This document shows, in pieces, positions 37,622-46,968 of a stretch of 64,000 nucleotides of DNA. Source of the stretch: Akkermansiaceae bacterium (lineage in GTDB: Bacteria; Verrucomicrobiota; Verrucomicrobiia; Verrucomicrobiales; Akkermansiaceae); contig JABDRB010000013.1 in NCBI GenBank assembly GCA_013041925.1, positions 62,001 to 126,000 of the forward strand, read 5' to 3'. Both the position numbers and the translations under genes were made by a program. The notes under the pieces were generated by a model, which was not told the DNA's origin, did not search any database, and was given only the letters and a program-made list of their open reading frames with translations. The first letter of the stretch is position 1. Every line of letters starts with the position of its first letter.

Positions 37622-39385
37622 ATGCTACCCAAAGAACAGGAAACCATCATCCAAGGCTCGCCAGGATCTCCCGGTATTGCTTTTGGTCCTGTCCATGTCG
37701 AGGCACGAGGGTTCTCGGCTCCTGACGTCTATGAGATCGACGAAGATCAAATCCCGCTCGAGGAGGAACGCTTCCGGCTATCCTTAGAAAAAACCAAACA
37801 GGAACTCGATGAACTCCGGAACCACATCGAAAAACTCTCCGGTGAGGAGGAAGGGAAAATTTTTGGTGCCCACCTCATGATCCTTGAAGATCGCACCCTG
37901 CTCACCCGCGTTAATCAAGCCATCGTCAAACGCAAACAAAATGCCGAATATGCGTTTTATGCCGTGATGCAAAATTTCCTCGAGGCCATGCGGCGCACCA
38001 ACGACCCCTACCTCAAGGAACGTGCCACCGATGTCGACGATGTATGCCAGCGTGTCCTGCGGAATTTCCAGCACGATGACGAACGCCATGACACCAACCG
38101 TCCTGAGCATCAACACATCCTCGTCGCCTACGATCTATCCCCAAGCGATACCGCATCCATCGACCGGAAACACGTGCAGGGTTTCGCCACAGAACAAGGG
38201 AGCGTCAACTCCCACACCGCCATTTTAGCCCGATCACTGGGCATCCCTGCCATCGTTGGCATCGAAGGCTCCGTCATCGACATCCAAACGCTTTCAGACT
38301 GTATTCTCGATGGATACACAGGCAAACTCATCCTCAACCCGTCGGCTCATACCGTCAGAAAATACCAAGAGCGCGCCGAACACAAAAAACTCGCAAGGAA
38401 GGAGCTCGAAAAATTACGCGAAGAGAAAACCACCACCACGGACGGTCACCGCATCACCCTCTCCGCCAATATTGAGTTCACCAACGAGCTCACCATGGTC
38501 AAAGAATCCGGAGCCGAAGGCGTCGGACTTTTTCGCACCGAATTCTATCTCCTCGATGGCAGAGAAATGCCAAGCGAGACCGATCAGGCGAGCGTCTACA
38601 CGGAGGTCGCCGAATCCACACGTCCCAACCAGGCGATTATCCGGACCCTTGATGCAGGTGGTGACAAAATCCCCATCGAACCCCTCTCCCAACCCGAACC
38701 CAACCCCTTTCTCGGCTGGCGCGGCATCCGCGTCTCTCTGACTCGCAAAACCCTGTTCAAAGAACAACTCCGAGCCATCCTACGAGCCAGCGCCCACGGC
38801 AAACTCGGGATCATGTTCCCCATGATCTCCGGACTGCGCGAGGTTCGTGCCGCCAAGGAAATCGTCAAAGAATCCATGGACGAACTCCACAAGGAGGATA
38901 TCCCCTTCGACCCCGACATCGAAATTGGTGTCATGATCGAAATCCCCTCCGCCGCGATGATGGCTGGAGAGATCGCCCGCGAAGTCGACTTTTTCTCCAT
39001 CGGAACCAACGACCTGATTCAATACACCGTCGCCGTCGACCGCGTGAACCACTACGTCGCCCACCTCTACAAACCTACCCACCCCGCAGTGATTCGATTG
39101 ATGAACATCGCCACTCGCGCCGCAAAAGAACACGGTATATGGACTGGCGTCTGCGGCGAAATGGCGGCGGACCTGATGATCACCCCACTTCTTGTCGGGC
39201 TCGGTATCGATGAACTTTCCGTAGGCACCCATAAGCTGCCCAGCATCAAAAAAGCCGTCCGATCCCTCTCCCAGAGCGAATGCTCTGAGATGATGAAGGA
39301 AATCCTCTCCGCCCCATCCAGCCCCGACATCTCCGCGCTGTCCGAAAACATGGCCAAGCTCAAATACCCTGAGCTCCTCGATTGA
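37622..39385 (+). CDS. ptsI: phosphoenolpyruvate-protein phosphotransferase (Enzyme I)
   Basis: A 587-residue enzyme that takes phosphate from PEP onto its own His198 (GSVNSHTAILARS) and passes it to HPr-His15. The PEP-binding barrel shows GVGLFRTEFYLL, GWRGIRVSL, the segment SIGTNDLIQYT and the active-site Cys in GVCGEMAAD. I chose the ATG at 37622, which begins directly before the conserved GSPGSPGIAFG; the frame is open to 37601. It lies 163 bases after ptsH, and infA follows with its own promoter. Confidence 0.96.
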   Translation: MLPKEQETIIQGSPGSPGIAFGPVHVEARGFSAPDVYEIDEDQIPLEEERFRLSLEKTKQELDELRNHIEKLSGEEEGKIFGAHLMILEDRTLLTRVNQAIVKRKQNAEYAFYAVMQNFLEAMRRTNDPYLKERATDVDDVCQRVLRNFQHDDERHDTNRPEHQHILVAYDLSPSDTASIDRKHVQGFATEQGSVNSHTAILARSLGIPAIVGIEGSVIDIQTLSDCILDGYTGKLILNPSAHTVRKYQERAEHKKLARKELEKLREEKTTTTDGHRITLSANIEFTNELTMVKESGAEGVGLFRTEFYLLDGREMPSETDQASVYTEVAESTRPNQAIIRTLDAGGDKIPIEPLSQPEPNPFLGWRGIRVSLTRKTLFKEQLRAILRASAHGKLGIMFPMISGLREVRAAKEIVKESMDELHKEDIPFDPDIEIGVMIEIPSAAMMAGEIAREVDFFSIGTNDLIQYTVAVDRVNHYVAHLYKPTHPAVIRLMNIATRAAKEHGIWTGVCGEMAADLMITPLLVGLGIDELSVGTHKLPSIKKAVRSLSQSECSEMMKEILSAPSSPDISALSENMAKLKYPELLD

Positions 39386-39470
39386 TTTCCAAGTTCGAGC
39401 CCCAAAACCGAGCCGCAACGCTGCACGTGTCAGACCTGTCCCCGTGTTGGAATATTCATATACTTTAAGG

Positions 39471-39498
39471 TTGTAACATAGCTGACCGATCGTATAAT
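39471..39498 (+). promoter_or_regulatory. sigma70-type promoter of infA
   Basis: TTGTAA (39471-39476), 16-base spacer and a perfect TATAAT (39493-39498). It lies between ptsI and infA. A predicted start near 39505 leaves a leader of about 70 bases. Confidence 0.7.
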
Positions 39499-39513
39499 AA
39501 AGGCTCAGCCGCA

Positions 39514-39533
39514 CCCAAACCGGCCCAAACCGG
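39514..39533 (+). repeat. 10-bp tandem repeat in the infA leader
   Basis: CCCAAACCGG occurs twice in perfect tandem (39514-39523 and 39524-39533) between the infA promoter and its start. It could be a protein-binding site or chance duplication. Confidence 0.6.
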
Positions 39534-39563
39534 GATTACATGGCAGCGCACAATTGAACCAAC

Positions 39564-39579
39564 AAAGGAGCATAATATC
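39564..39579 (+). promoter_or_regulatory. ribosome binding site and AUC start of infA
   Basis: AAAGGAG at 39564-39570 is the strongest Shine-Dalgarno in the leader. Six bases later an in-frame ATC is followed by GCA GGA AGA. Spacing is ideal for initiation at the ATC; no ATG, GTG or TTG lies at that spot in the frame. Confidence 0.65.
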
Positions 39580-39876
39580 GCAGGAAGACCCAAAAGAGGA
39601 GGCGGTGGCCGCCGACGCAATCGACACAATTACGGCCCACGCACACGAAAAGACAGCGACCGCGAAGACAAAGCGATCGAGGTAGAAGGTGTGATCGCAT
39701 CCGTCCTCGCGGGCACTATGTTCAAGGTCGCCCTGCCCAGTGGGCACGAAGTTCTTGCCCATATTTCGGGCAAGATGCGCAAACGCTTCATCCGCCTCGT
39801 CGTCGGAGATAAGGTGAAAATGGAAATGTCACCCTACGACACCACCAAGGCGCGTATCGTCTTCCGGGTCGGTTAA
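39577..39876 (+). CDS. infA: translation initiation factor IF-1 with N-terminal basic extension and AUC start
   Basis: The OB-fold of IF-1 is unmistakable: [50 protein letters not shown] and the tail [10 protein letters not shown]-1 binds the 30S A site and helps IF-2 and IF-3 in initiation. The only in-frame AUG/GUG/UUG after the upstream stop (39466) and before the conserved core is GTG at 39691, which would delete the first beta strand. The best start is ATC at 39577, six bases after AAAGGAG (39564-39570). It gives 99 residues with a Gly/Arg-rich tail ([15 protein letters not shown]). Usual length is about 72. Confidence 0.85.
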   Translation: MAGRPKRGGGGRRRNRHNYGPRTRKDSDREDKAIEVEGVIASVLAGTMFKVALPSGHEVLAHISGKMRKRFIRLVVGDKVKMEMSPYDTTKARIVFRVG

Positions 39877-40033
39877 CTTTCCGGTCGATTCATACCCGCA
39901 GGCATCATTTTTTGACCGTGTGCCATGCCAACAAGACAGCCAGCACGGCTCCTTGAAAAACACATCGTATTACGCCCACATAGGCTGCGACAGTTCCCTG
40001 CCAGCACGTAAGTCACCAAGGCGGAATGTTGTC

Positions 40034-40061
40034 GAGTTTTCGAGCTAGAGTTTTCGAGCTA
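40034..40061 (+). repeat. 14-bp tandem repeat upstream of the DASS transporter
   Basis: GAGTTTTCGAGCTA is repeated exactly in tandem (40034-40047 and 40048-40061), 47-75 bases before the transporter ATG. It may be an operator or a slippage duplication. Confidence 0.65.
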
Positions 40062-40108
40062 AACTCCTCGCATCCTTCGCCTCGATCATTTAATATCGCC
40101 ACGAAACG

Positions 40109-41938
40109 ATGTTTATCTTCGAAACATGGCAACAGGCATTTCTCGCCGCTCTGGTGGTGGTGGTTTTTTTCGCCTTCGTCAAGGAGTGGATCTCAGCCGA
40201 ACTGGTCGCCCTGAGCGCCCTGCTTGCCTGCGTCATGACAGGCATCCTCAGCGTAAACACAGGCGATCCCTACAACGCCCTCAAGGTTTTCTCACACCCC
40301 GCCCCCATCACGGTCGCCTGCATGTTTGTTCTCAGCGCTGCACTTGAACGGACAGGTATTATCGAAGCCCTCGGCAGTTGGTTTGAAAAAATAGCGGGCA
40401 GCTCACCCACGCGTATGCTTATCGTAATGATGGCCATGGTTGCGCTGCTTTCCGGGTTTGCCAATAACACACCCGTGGTTGTGGTCTTCATGCCCATCGT
40501 CTTGGGGATCTGCCGCAAGCGTGACTTCATCGCCTCGAAATACCTCATCCCCCTTTCCTACGCGGCCATCGTCGGCGGAACCATGACAATCATCGGAACC
40601 TCCACCAATCTCATCGCCGTCGGCATCGCACAGAAACACGGGCTAAGTAGCTTAGGCATGTTTTCCATCACGCCTCTGGGGCTCATCTTCGTCGCCACCG
40701 CATTCATCTACATGATCACCATCGGTAAAAAACTTTTGCCGAACCGAGTCACTCTCGCCACACTGATCGATAACGAAAACTCACGCGAGTTCATCACTCA
40801 CGCCTTTGTCAAAAAAGACAGTGACCTCGACGGCATGGCCTTCCCCGACTCCCCCTTGGCCAAAATGAAAAAAGCTCGCGTCTTAGAGGTGCTACGTGAT
40901 GGTCGCCGATTACGCAGGCCCATCAACGAGGTTATTTTTACGTCGGGTGACGAAATTGTCTTTAAAGGAGTGCTCGAAGGGGTGATGGGCATTTCAAAAA
41001 CCGAGGGGATCGATGTCCGTGGCAACGCCAACCGAGGACTCGAAGGCATACGCACAGAAAGCGCCCTACTCATGGAAGGCATCATCGGCCCAGAATCATC
41101 CATGACCGGAAAAAGCCTCAAAGAACTCAACTTCAGGCAACGCTTCGGCGTGCTCATCCTCGCCGTCCACCGACGTGGCCGCAACCTGAAAGAACGCTTC
41201 GAGGACGAGAAACTTGCCTTTGGTGATACCCTCCTCGTCCAAGGCCCAACCGAAAAGATCCGCCAGCTTTTTCAGCAGCGCGACTTCATCAACCTCAGTG
41301 AACCCAAACACACCGTCCTCCGCCACAGCAAAGCACCCATCGCCATTGGCGCACTCATGCTTTTCATGATCCTTGGAGCACTCGGTGGACGCCTAGGCAT
41401 CCCTGAAATCCCCATCGTCCAACTCGCACTCACCTCCGCCATGATCGTGCTCCTCACCCGTTGTGTGCAGCCCCATGAAGCCTACCGCGCCATCGATTGG
41501 AAGGTCGTTTTCATGATCTTTGGTATGCTCGGCTTAGGCCTCGCCATCGAAAAATCAGGGCTCGCTCAGCTCATCGCCAACGGCATGACACACGGGCTCG
41601 GTATCGAGAGTCCGTGGATCATGCTCGCTTTGATGTATCTTCTCGCTGCCGTCATGACCGAAATCATTTCCAACAATGCCGTTGCCGTCCTGCTCACGCC
41701 ACTCGCCATCGTCGTCGGACAAACGCTTGGCGCCGACCCCATCCCATTCGTGATCGCGGTCATGTTTGGATCGTCAGCCAGCTTCTCAACCCCTATCGGC
41801 TACCAGACCAATACCTTTGTCTACGGTGCCGGCGGTTACAAATTTGGCGATTTTTTCCGCGTCGGTTTCCCGCTTGCCGTGATCCTCTGGCTTCTGGCCA
41901 GTTTCCTGATCCCCATCATGTGGCCATTCTACCCGTAG
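40109..41938 (+). CDS. SLC13/DASS-type anion permease with two TrkA-C (RCK_C) domains
   Basis: A 609-residue membrane transporter. Two hydrophobic halves (about residues 1-210 and 415-609) enclose a soluble middle with two TrkA-C-like units (about 225-300 and 315-400), the usual layout of SLT/YfbS-type carriers. The repeated S/T-N motifs of the family are seen as NNTPVVVVFMP with GTSTNL, and NNAVAVLLTP with SSASFSTPIGYQTN. The substrate is probably sulfate or a dicarboxylate, moved with Na+; the choice cannot be made from the sequence. Confidence 0.88.
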   Translation: MFIFETWQQAFLAALVVVVFFAFVKEWISAELVALSALLACVMTGILSVNTGDPYNALKVFSHPAPITVACMFVLSAALERTGIIEALGSWFEKIAGSSPTRMLIVMMAMVALLSGFANNTPVVVVFMPIVLGICRKRDFIASKYLIPLSYAAIVGGTMTIIGTSTNLIAVGIAQKHGLSSLGMFSITPLGLIFVATAFIYMITIGKKLLPNRVTLATLIDNENSREFITHAFVKKDSDLDGMAFPDSPLAKMKKARVLEVLRDGRRLRRPINEVIFTSGDEIVFKGVLEGVMGISKTEGIDVRGNANRGLEGIRTESALLMEGIIGPESSMTGKSLKELNFRQRFGVLILAVHRRGRNLKERFEDEKLAFGDTLLVQGPTEKIRQLFQQRDFINLSEPKHTVLRHSKAPIAIGALMLFMILGALGGRLGIPEIPIVQLALTSAMIVLLTRCVQPHEAYRAIDWKVVFMIFGMLGLGLAIEKSGLAQLIANGMTHGLGIESPWIMLALMYLLAAVMTEIISNNAVAVLLTPLAIVVGQTLGADPIPFVIAVMFGSSASFSTPIGYQTNTFVYGAGGYKFGDFFRVGFPLAVILWLLASFLIPIMWPFYP

Positions 41939-41956
41939 AGATGCTCGTCGGCTGGA

Positions 41957-44497
41957 TCATCTCCACTCGTGCCGCGGATACCTACCCGCCAGATCTTTTT
42001 TCATCTGCGGGTAACCACGCTCCCAGAAACCTTTGAGGTCACCCGTAACTTGCCATGGCCGCTGGTTCGGCCCGAGAATATGCACCAGCAGCTTCGTCCG
42101 CCCTTGAGCAATCTCCGGTAGTTCAACAACATCGTAAAGAAGTTGCATCTTCAGTCCAATCCACGGTTCACCATCGATTGTATACCTGACCTTCGCCTTA
42201 CGCCCGTTGCTCAACGTGACCTCCAAGGGGGCATACGCATCCAATACCTCCTTCTGCCCGCGTGACAACCAGTTCCCCAACACAGGCAATACGTCACGAT
42301 TTTTGATATCCTTATACGATTTCGCCCCCTGACAAACCTCTTCTAACACCATAAGCCGATCATCCTCCGCAAACCCAGGCAGGCCCATTTCAGGCATCCA
42401 TCGAGTCAAGCTCACCAATCGCGCAATCCATCGTTCGACACCCTGATCCCAACACTTCAGCTTCAGCTCACCATCCGCCACCCTCTGAGCAAGCAGCCGT
42501 GCTGATTCAGCCAACGGCGGTTCACCCCCCTCCTTCGATTCTAGCACCAGATCACGGAATCGACGCTCACGCCTCCTCACCACCCGCCGAGTCAAAGCAT
42601 CATACACAGCCTCGTCCACCTCGTGAAAATCATCAGGAAAGAGCATTAACAAGTCATCGCGACAAACCTCGGCACACCGGTTGAGGTAGACCGCAACGTC
42701 TTTCCCCTCAACTTCTGTCATCTCTGTCGCGACAAAAACCTGGGCGTCCTTAACCACGCTGTCCCCATCAAGCTTTCCCCTCCGACCATCCACCACCCTG
42801 CAGGCCAACGTGGCCTCACCTAGCCACACAGATAACCGATCACTAAAGGCAGCCAACATGACCTTCCCAACCTCACGCTTACGCACATCAAAATCCACCC
42901 CCCTCCAGTCGAGCCCGTGCCTTACCGCCATGCGTTTCACTTGCTCCAACGACTTGGCAACCTCGCGTGCACCTCGCGCCAGAATTCCCGACTGCGCACA
43001 GCGGCGTGCATCGTATCCCAGATCCCTCGCCACCTGAAACGCTCGCCACTCCGCCACAAAATCCGTGCCATCCGCCGACTCCATAAAATCTTTTCGTCCC
43101 GCCACACCACGACCACGCGCAAACACACCTTCGCCCTGCACCGCCGCCGCAATAAACCCAGCCTCCGCCACACAGCCAGCTTGCTGAGCCGCTAATAATA
43201 ATCGTGCATAACGTGGATGCAGTGAGAAGCCCGCCATCACCCGCCCTTCATCCGTGATTTCTCCCAGCGCATCCACCGCGCCCAGCTGAACTAACAACCC
43301 CTCAGCCACTTCCAATCCATGATCGTCAGGAGCATCCAACCATCGAAACCCCCTGACATCTCTCACCCCAGATGATTTCAGGGAAAGGATCACCTCTGCA
43401 AGATCGACACGTTGCACCTCAGGCAAATCAAACGCGACGCGCCTGCCTTGATCCGCCTCACTCCAAAGCCTGATACACCTCCCCGGAGCTGTCCTGCCCG
43501 CTCGACCAGTCCGTTGCTCCGCCGACGCCCGTGAAATTTTTTCAATCATCAAGGTGTCAAGACCACGCATCGCATCATACCTCGACACCCTCGCTAACCC
43601 CGCGTCAACCACCGTGCGCACGCCATCAATCGTCAGCGATGTTTCCGCCACATTGGTCGATACTATAATCCGAGGCTTCCCTCCTGCCGCCACAGCCGCA
43701 TCTTGAAGCTTAGGCGACAATCCACTGTAAAGCGGGCAAACATCCCAACCGCGCGACCACGCCGCCCGCTCGATGAGCTCGATACTACGCCGAATTTCAT
43801 GCACACCTGGAAGAAACACCAGAATATGCCCAGCATCCTCATTCGCTACGGCTTCACGGACAGCCTCCGTCACGCGGTCCCACACCTTGACATCCTGCCG
43901 ACCCCGCACGGCTGGAGCACCTGCACCACGATAACTCACCTCCACCGGATAGGCCCGACCTTCAGCCTCCAACACAGCACAGGGCTCAAGATAATCCTTC
44001 AACCCCGCCACCTCCAACGTGGCAGACATCACCACCACCTTTAATTCCGGTCGACCCCCATCCTCCGCATCTTGCAAATCAAGACACCTCGCCAGCGTCA
44101 CATCACTCGCGATCCGACGTTCATGAAACTCATCAAACACAACGGCCCCGACAGCAGACAGCGCAGGGTCGTCCTGTAACCACCTCTGCAAAACACCATC
44201 CGTCACATAAACAATACGTGTGGCGGCACTCATGCAGTTTTCAAATCTCACCACATGCCCGACCTCCGCACCCACCTTGACCTGACGTATCGCCGCGACA
44301 TGCCGCGCCAACAGACGCGCAGCAATCCGCCTCGGTTGCACCACCACAATCAAACCCTCCACCCCTCCGTCCAACATCATTGCCGGCACACAGGTCGATT
44401 TACCCGACCCCGTAGGTGCCCTCAACAGTAATCGACCAGACTCACGGATCGCACCTAACAAATCATCACGTAATGCGTGCACAGGTAATTTCATCAT
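41957..44497 (-). CDS. hrpB: ATP-dependent RNA helicase HrpB
   Basis: An 846-residue DEAH-type helicase. It has Walker A APTGSGKS near residue 28, the box D-E-F-H in VVFDEFHERR, motif III SAT, motif V STNVAETSLTIDG and the motif VI region EQRTGRAGR. The HrpB-specific C-terminal domain ends with LxxHILGPNQRPWQVTGDL. The cellular role of bacterial HrpB is not settled. Its start overlaps the stop of the AraC-type gene by one base (TAATG), so the two are translationally coupled. A second ATG follows immediately (44494). Confidence 0.94.
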   Translation of the reverse strand: MMKLPVHALRDDLLGAIRESGRLLLRAPTGSGKSTCVPAMMLDGGVEGLIVVVQPRRIAARLLARHVAAIRQVKVGAEVGHVVRFENCMSAATRIVYVTDGVLQRWLQDDPALSAVGAVVFDEFHERRIASDVTLARCLDLQDAEDGGRPELKVVVMSATLEVAGLKDYLEPCAVLEAEGRAYPVEVSYRGAGAPAVRGRQDVKVWDRVTEAVREAVANEDAGHILVFLPGVHEIRRSIELIERAAWSRGWDVCPLYSGLSPKLQDAAVAAGGKPRIIVSTNVAETSLTIDGVRTVVDAGLARVSRYDAMRGLDTLMIEKISRASAEQRTGRAGRTAPGRCIRLWSEADQGRRVAFDLPEVQRVDLAEVILSLKSSGVRDVRGFRWLDAPDDHGLEVAEGLLVQLGAVDALGEITDEGRVMAGFSLHPRYARLLLAAQQAGCVAEAGFIAAAVQGEGVFARGRGVAGRKDFMESADGTDFVAEWRAFQVARDLGYDARRCAQSGILARGAREVAKSLEQVKRMAVRHGLDWRGVDFDVRKREVGKVMLAAFSDRLSVWLGEATLACRVVDGRRGKLDGDSVVKDAQVFVATEMTEVEGKDVAVYLNRCAEVCRDDLLMLFPDDFHEVDEAVYDALTRRVVRRRERRFRDLVLESKEGGEPPLAESARLLAQRVADGELKLKCWDQGVERWIARLVSLTRWMPEMGLPGFAEDDRLMVLEEVCQGAKSYKDIKNRDVLPVLGNWLSRGQKEVLDAYAPLEVTLSNGRKAKVRYTIDGEPWIGLKMQLLYDVVELPEIAQGRTKLLVHILGPNQRPWQVTGDLKGFWERGYPQMKKDLAGRYPRHEWR

Positions 44498-45276
44498 TAT
44501 CCTTTCTTATAATGTTTCTGATAGGACCTAGGCGACATCCCCATCTCCTTGGTAAACGCGCGAGTAAAATTTGCGTGTTCATCATAACCCAAACTCACCG
44601 CAATTTCCTTAACCCGCATACCCGAGTTCAGCAATCGGTCACACGCCGCAGACATCTTCACCTGCATGATAAAACGTCGCGGTGTCGTATTCATATGCTC
44701 TTTAAACAATCGCTCCAACGTGCTCACCGAAACCGTCGCCGCCTTTGCCAAGGCCACAATACTCACCCCCTTCTCCAAATGCTGGTAAATGGCCGCCACA
44801 ATCACAGCCAATTTATGGTGCCGCGTCGGCATCGGCACCCCCTCAACATGACCCATCCGGCGCGATATCCCTGCCGTCCCCACCCAATTGCCATCCACAT
44901 CCTTCAACGGAATCTTACTCGTCGATCGCCACTCAACACCCCCAGTCCGTGTCGGAATCAATTCCGACTTGTTCCAAAAGGCCACACCCGACTCCAAGAC
45001 CTCCTCGTCCCCACGTTGATAGTTCATAGCCAAAACCGACGGAAACACATCCTCATCCTTCAACCCCACCAACTCCGAGACATCCCCCATCGCCACCTCA
45101 TGGCAAAAGGCCTTGTTCATATACATAAACCTCCCATCCTCATCCTTGATCCAAAAAAATACATCCGGCAACGCCTGAAACAACGCCGGCGCAATCTGCC
45201 CAGGCATCAAACGCGACGAAAAACCTTCAAAATCATACTCAGGAGGCGCTTCCACCTCGTCAAATTGACCCATCAC
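44497..45276 (-). CDS. AraC-family regulator with N-terminal PAS domain
   Basis: A 259-residue protein. A PAS sensor domain (about 30-140, A-L-P-D-V-F-F-W-I-K-D...G-N-W-V-G-T-A-G-I-S) is followed by two helix-turn-helix units of AraC type (about 160-257, ending in the family signature G-Y-D-E-H-A-N-F-T-R-A-F...S-P-R-S-Y-Q). It diverges from the xylA operon and is the probable activator of it, by position. The PAS ligand is unknown. It is coupled to hrpB downstream. Confidence 0.88.
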   Translation of the reverse strand: MMGQFDEVEAPPEYDFEGFSSRLMPGQIAPALFQALPDVFFWIKDEDGRFMYMNKAFCHEVAMGDVSELVGLKDEDVFPSVLAMNYQRGDEEVLESGVAFWNKSELIPTRTGGVEWRSTSKIPLKDVDGNWVGTAGISRRMGHVEGVPMPTRHHKLAVIVAAIYQHLEKGVSIVALAKAATVSVSTLERLFKEHMNTTPRRFIMQVKMSAACDRLLNSGMRVKEIAVSLGYDEHANFTRAFTKEMGMSPRSYQKHYKKG

Positions 45277-45597
45277 CCCAAATTAGCAATGACGAAAAGT
45301 GATAAGACCTTGACGGATGAGACCATCGACGAAAACCCACAACCTGATATATTCCATGTCCCCTACTCGAAAAACTGACGATCGATACCCCTTGCCATCG
45401 TAACTATCTTCTCCCCGCCCTCGGCAACAAACACGCAAACCTCAGCGACCAATAGCACACAAAACCCCAGAAATTATGAGAGGTAGTTCTTGCGTGACTC
45501 GTAATCTTTCATATAAACCATCACCAAAATAGCGAATTTCCCATTTCTTTTTTGAACGAGCATCCCTAACCCAACGAACAACAACAACCCAACTATC
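45277..45597. promoter_or_regulatory. divergent control region of the xylose operon
   Basis: A 321-base gap between the AraC-type gene and xylA. No open frame is convincing. A promoter for xylA is proposed at 45490-45517; AraC-type sites must be sought here, but I could not define a clear pair of direct repeats. Confidence 0.5.
45490..45517 (+). promoter_or_regulatory. candidate sigma70 promoter of the xylA operon
   Basis: TTGCGT (45490-45495), 16-base spacer, TATAAA (45512-45517), about 80 bases before the xylA ATG. The -35 is imperfect, which fits an activator-dependent promoter. Confidence 0.45.
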
Positions 45598-46911
45598 ATG
45601 TCCGAATACTTCCCTAACGTCCCTCAATTCCAATACGAAGGCACTGGTTCCAAAAACCCCTTCGCCTTCCGCCACTACAACCCCGATGAAATCGTCGGAG
45701 ATAAAACCATGCGCGATCACCTCCGTTTCGGCGCCGCCTACTGGCACGTGATGCGCAACGAACTCGGCGACCCCTTCGGTGCAGGCACCGCTCAGATGCC
45801 TTGGGACGATGGCTCCGACTCCCTTCAGAACGCCCTCAACCGTATCCCCGTCTTCTTCGAGTTCCTCGAGAAATCACAAATCGATTACTACTGCTTCCAC
45901 GACCGCGATATCGCGCCAGAAGGTGCAACTCTCGCAGAAACCCACCAAAACCTCGACCGTATCGTTGATGAGTTGGAAAAATTTCAAAATGAGACAGGCA
46001 AAAAACTCCTCTGGGGCACAGCCTGCCTCTTCACGCACCCACGCTACGCCCACGGTGCCGGCACTTCTCCCAACGCCGATGTCTTCGCATACGGAGCCAG
46101 CCAGATCAAACACGCACTCGAAGCCACCCACCGCCTCGGCGGTGAAGGATACACCTTCTGGGGCGGCCGCGAAGGTTACGGGTCACTCCTCAATACCGAT
46201 ATGAAACGTGAACTCGACCACCTCGCCGCCCTGCTGCACTTGGCCGTCGATCACGCTAAAAAAATCGGCTACACGGGTCAGTTCTACATCGAACCCAAAC
46301 CCCGCGAACCGTCTACCCACCAATATGACTCCGACTCCGCTGCGTGCCTCAACTTCCTCCGCGAATACGACCTCCTCGATCACTTCAAACTGAACTTGGA
46401 AACTAACCACGCCACACTCGCCGGCCACACCATGGAACACGAAATGGAAGTCGCCATCGCCGCTAACGCGCTCGGATCGATCGATGCCAACCGCGGCGAC
46501 GAACTTCTCGGTTGGGACACCGACCAGTTCCCGACCGATATCTACCTGACCACCAACATCATGTTGCGCGTCCTTAAAATGGGTGGATTCACCACGGGCG
46601 GACTCAACTTCGATGCCAAGCGTCGTCGCGAATCCCACGAACCCGAGGATCTCTTCCACGCCCACATCGGCGGCATGGACGCCATGGCCCGAGGACTGAA
46701 AAATGCCCACCAGATTCTCAAGGACGGCTGCATGCCTGGCTTTATCGCCAACCGCTACGCATCGTTCGACTCCGGCATCGGCGCCGAGATCGAAGCGGGG
46801 AAAACATCCCTCGACGCCCTCGACACCTACGCCCAAGGCATCACGCCACCCGTGCTCGCCAGCGGCCGTCAGGAAATGCTTGAAAACATCCTCAACGATT
46901 ACTTGGTTTAA
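45598..46911 (+). CDS. xylA: xylose isomerase
   Basis: Converts D-xylose to D-xylulose, the entry step of bacterial xylose use. The 437-residue protein is the class II type. It has the catalytic His in YYCFHDRD, the WGGREGY segment, the metal-binding [43 protein letters not shown] and [10 protein letters not shown]. Length and motifs are complete. It is the first gene of a five-gene operon with transporter, kinase, isomerase and oxidoreductase. Confidence 0.96.
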   Translation: MSEYFPNVPQFQYEGTGSKNPFAFRHYNPDEIVGDKTMRDHLRFGAAYWHVMRNELGDPFGAGTAQMPWDDGSDSLQNALNRIPVFFEFLEKSQIDYYCFHDRDIAPEGATLAETHQNLDRIVDELEKFQNETGKKLLWGTACLFTHPRYAHGAGTSPNADVFAYGASQIKHALEATHRLGGEGYTFWGGREGYGSLLNTDMKRELDHLAALLHLAVDHAKKIGYTGQFYIEPKPREPSTHQYDSDSAACLNFLREYDLLDHFKLNLETNHATLAGHTMEHEMEVAIAANALGSIDANRGDELLGWDTDQFPTDIYLTTNIMLRVLKMGGFTTGGLNFDAKRRRESHEPEDLFHAHIGGMDAMARGLKNAHQILKDGCMPGFIANRYASFDSGIGAEIEAGKTSLDALDTYAQGITPPVLASGRQEMLENILNDYLV

Positions 46912-46968
46912 TCCGATTTTTTCTCGGTTATCCATCCAACACAAATCATCACAACATCCTATCACACT

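Noticed and set aside
38780-39514. Minus-strand open frame opposite ptsI
   Set aside because: Antisense shadow of ptsI; no domain and no ribosome binding site.
39691-39876. GTG at 39691 as infA start
   Set aside because: It would cut off the first beta strand of IF-1 (KAIEVEG) and has no Shine-Dalgarno at the right distance.
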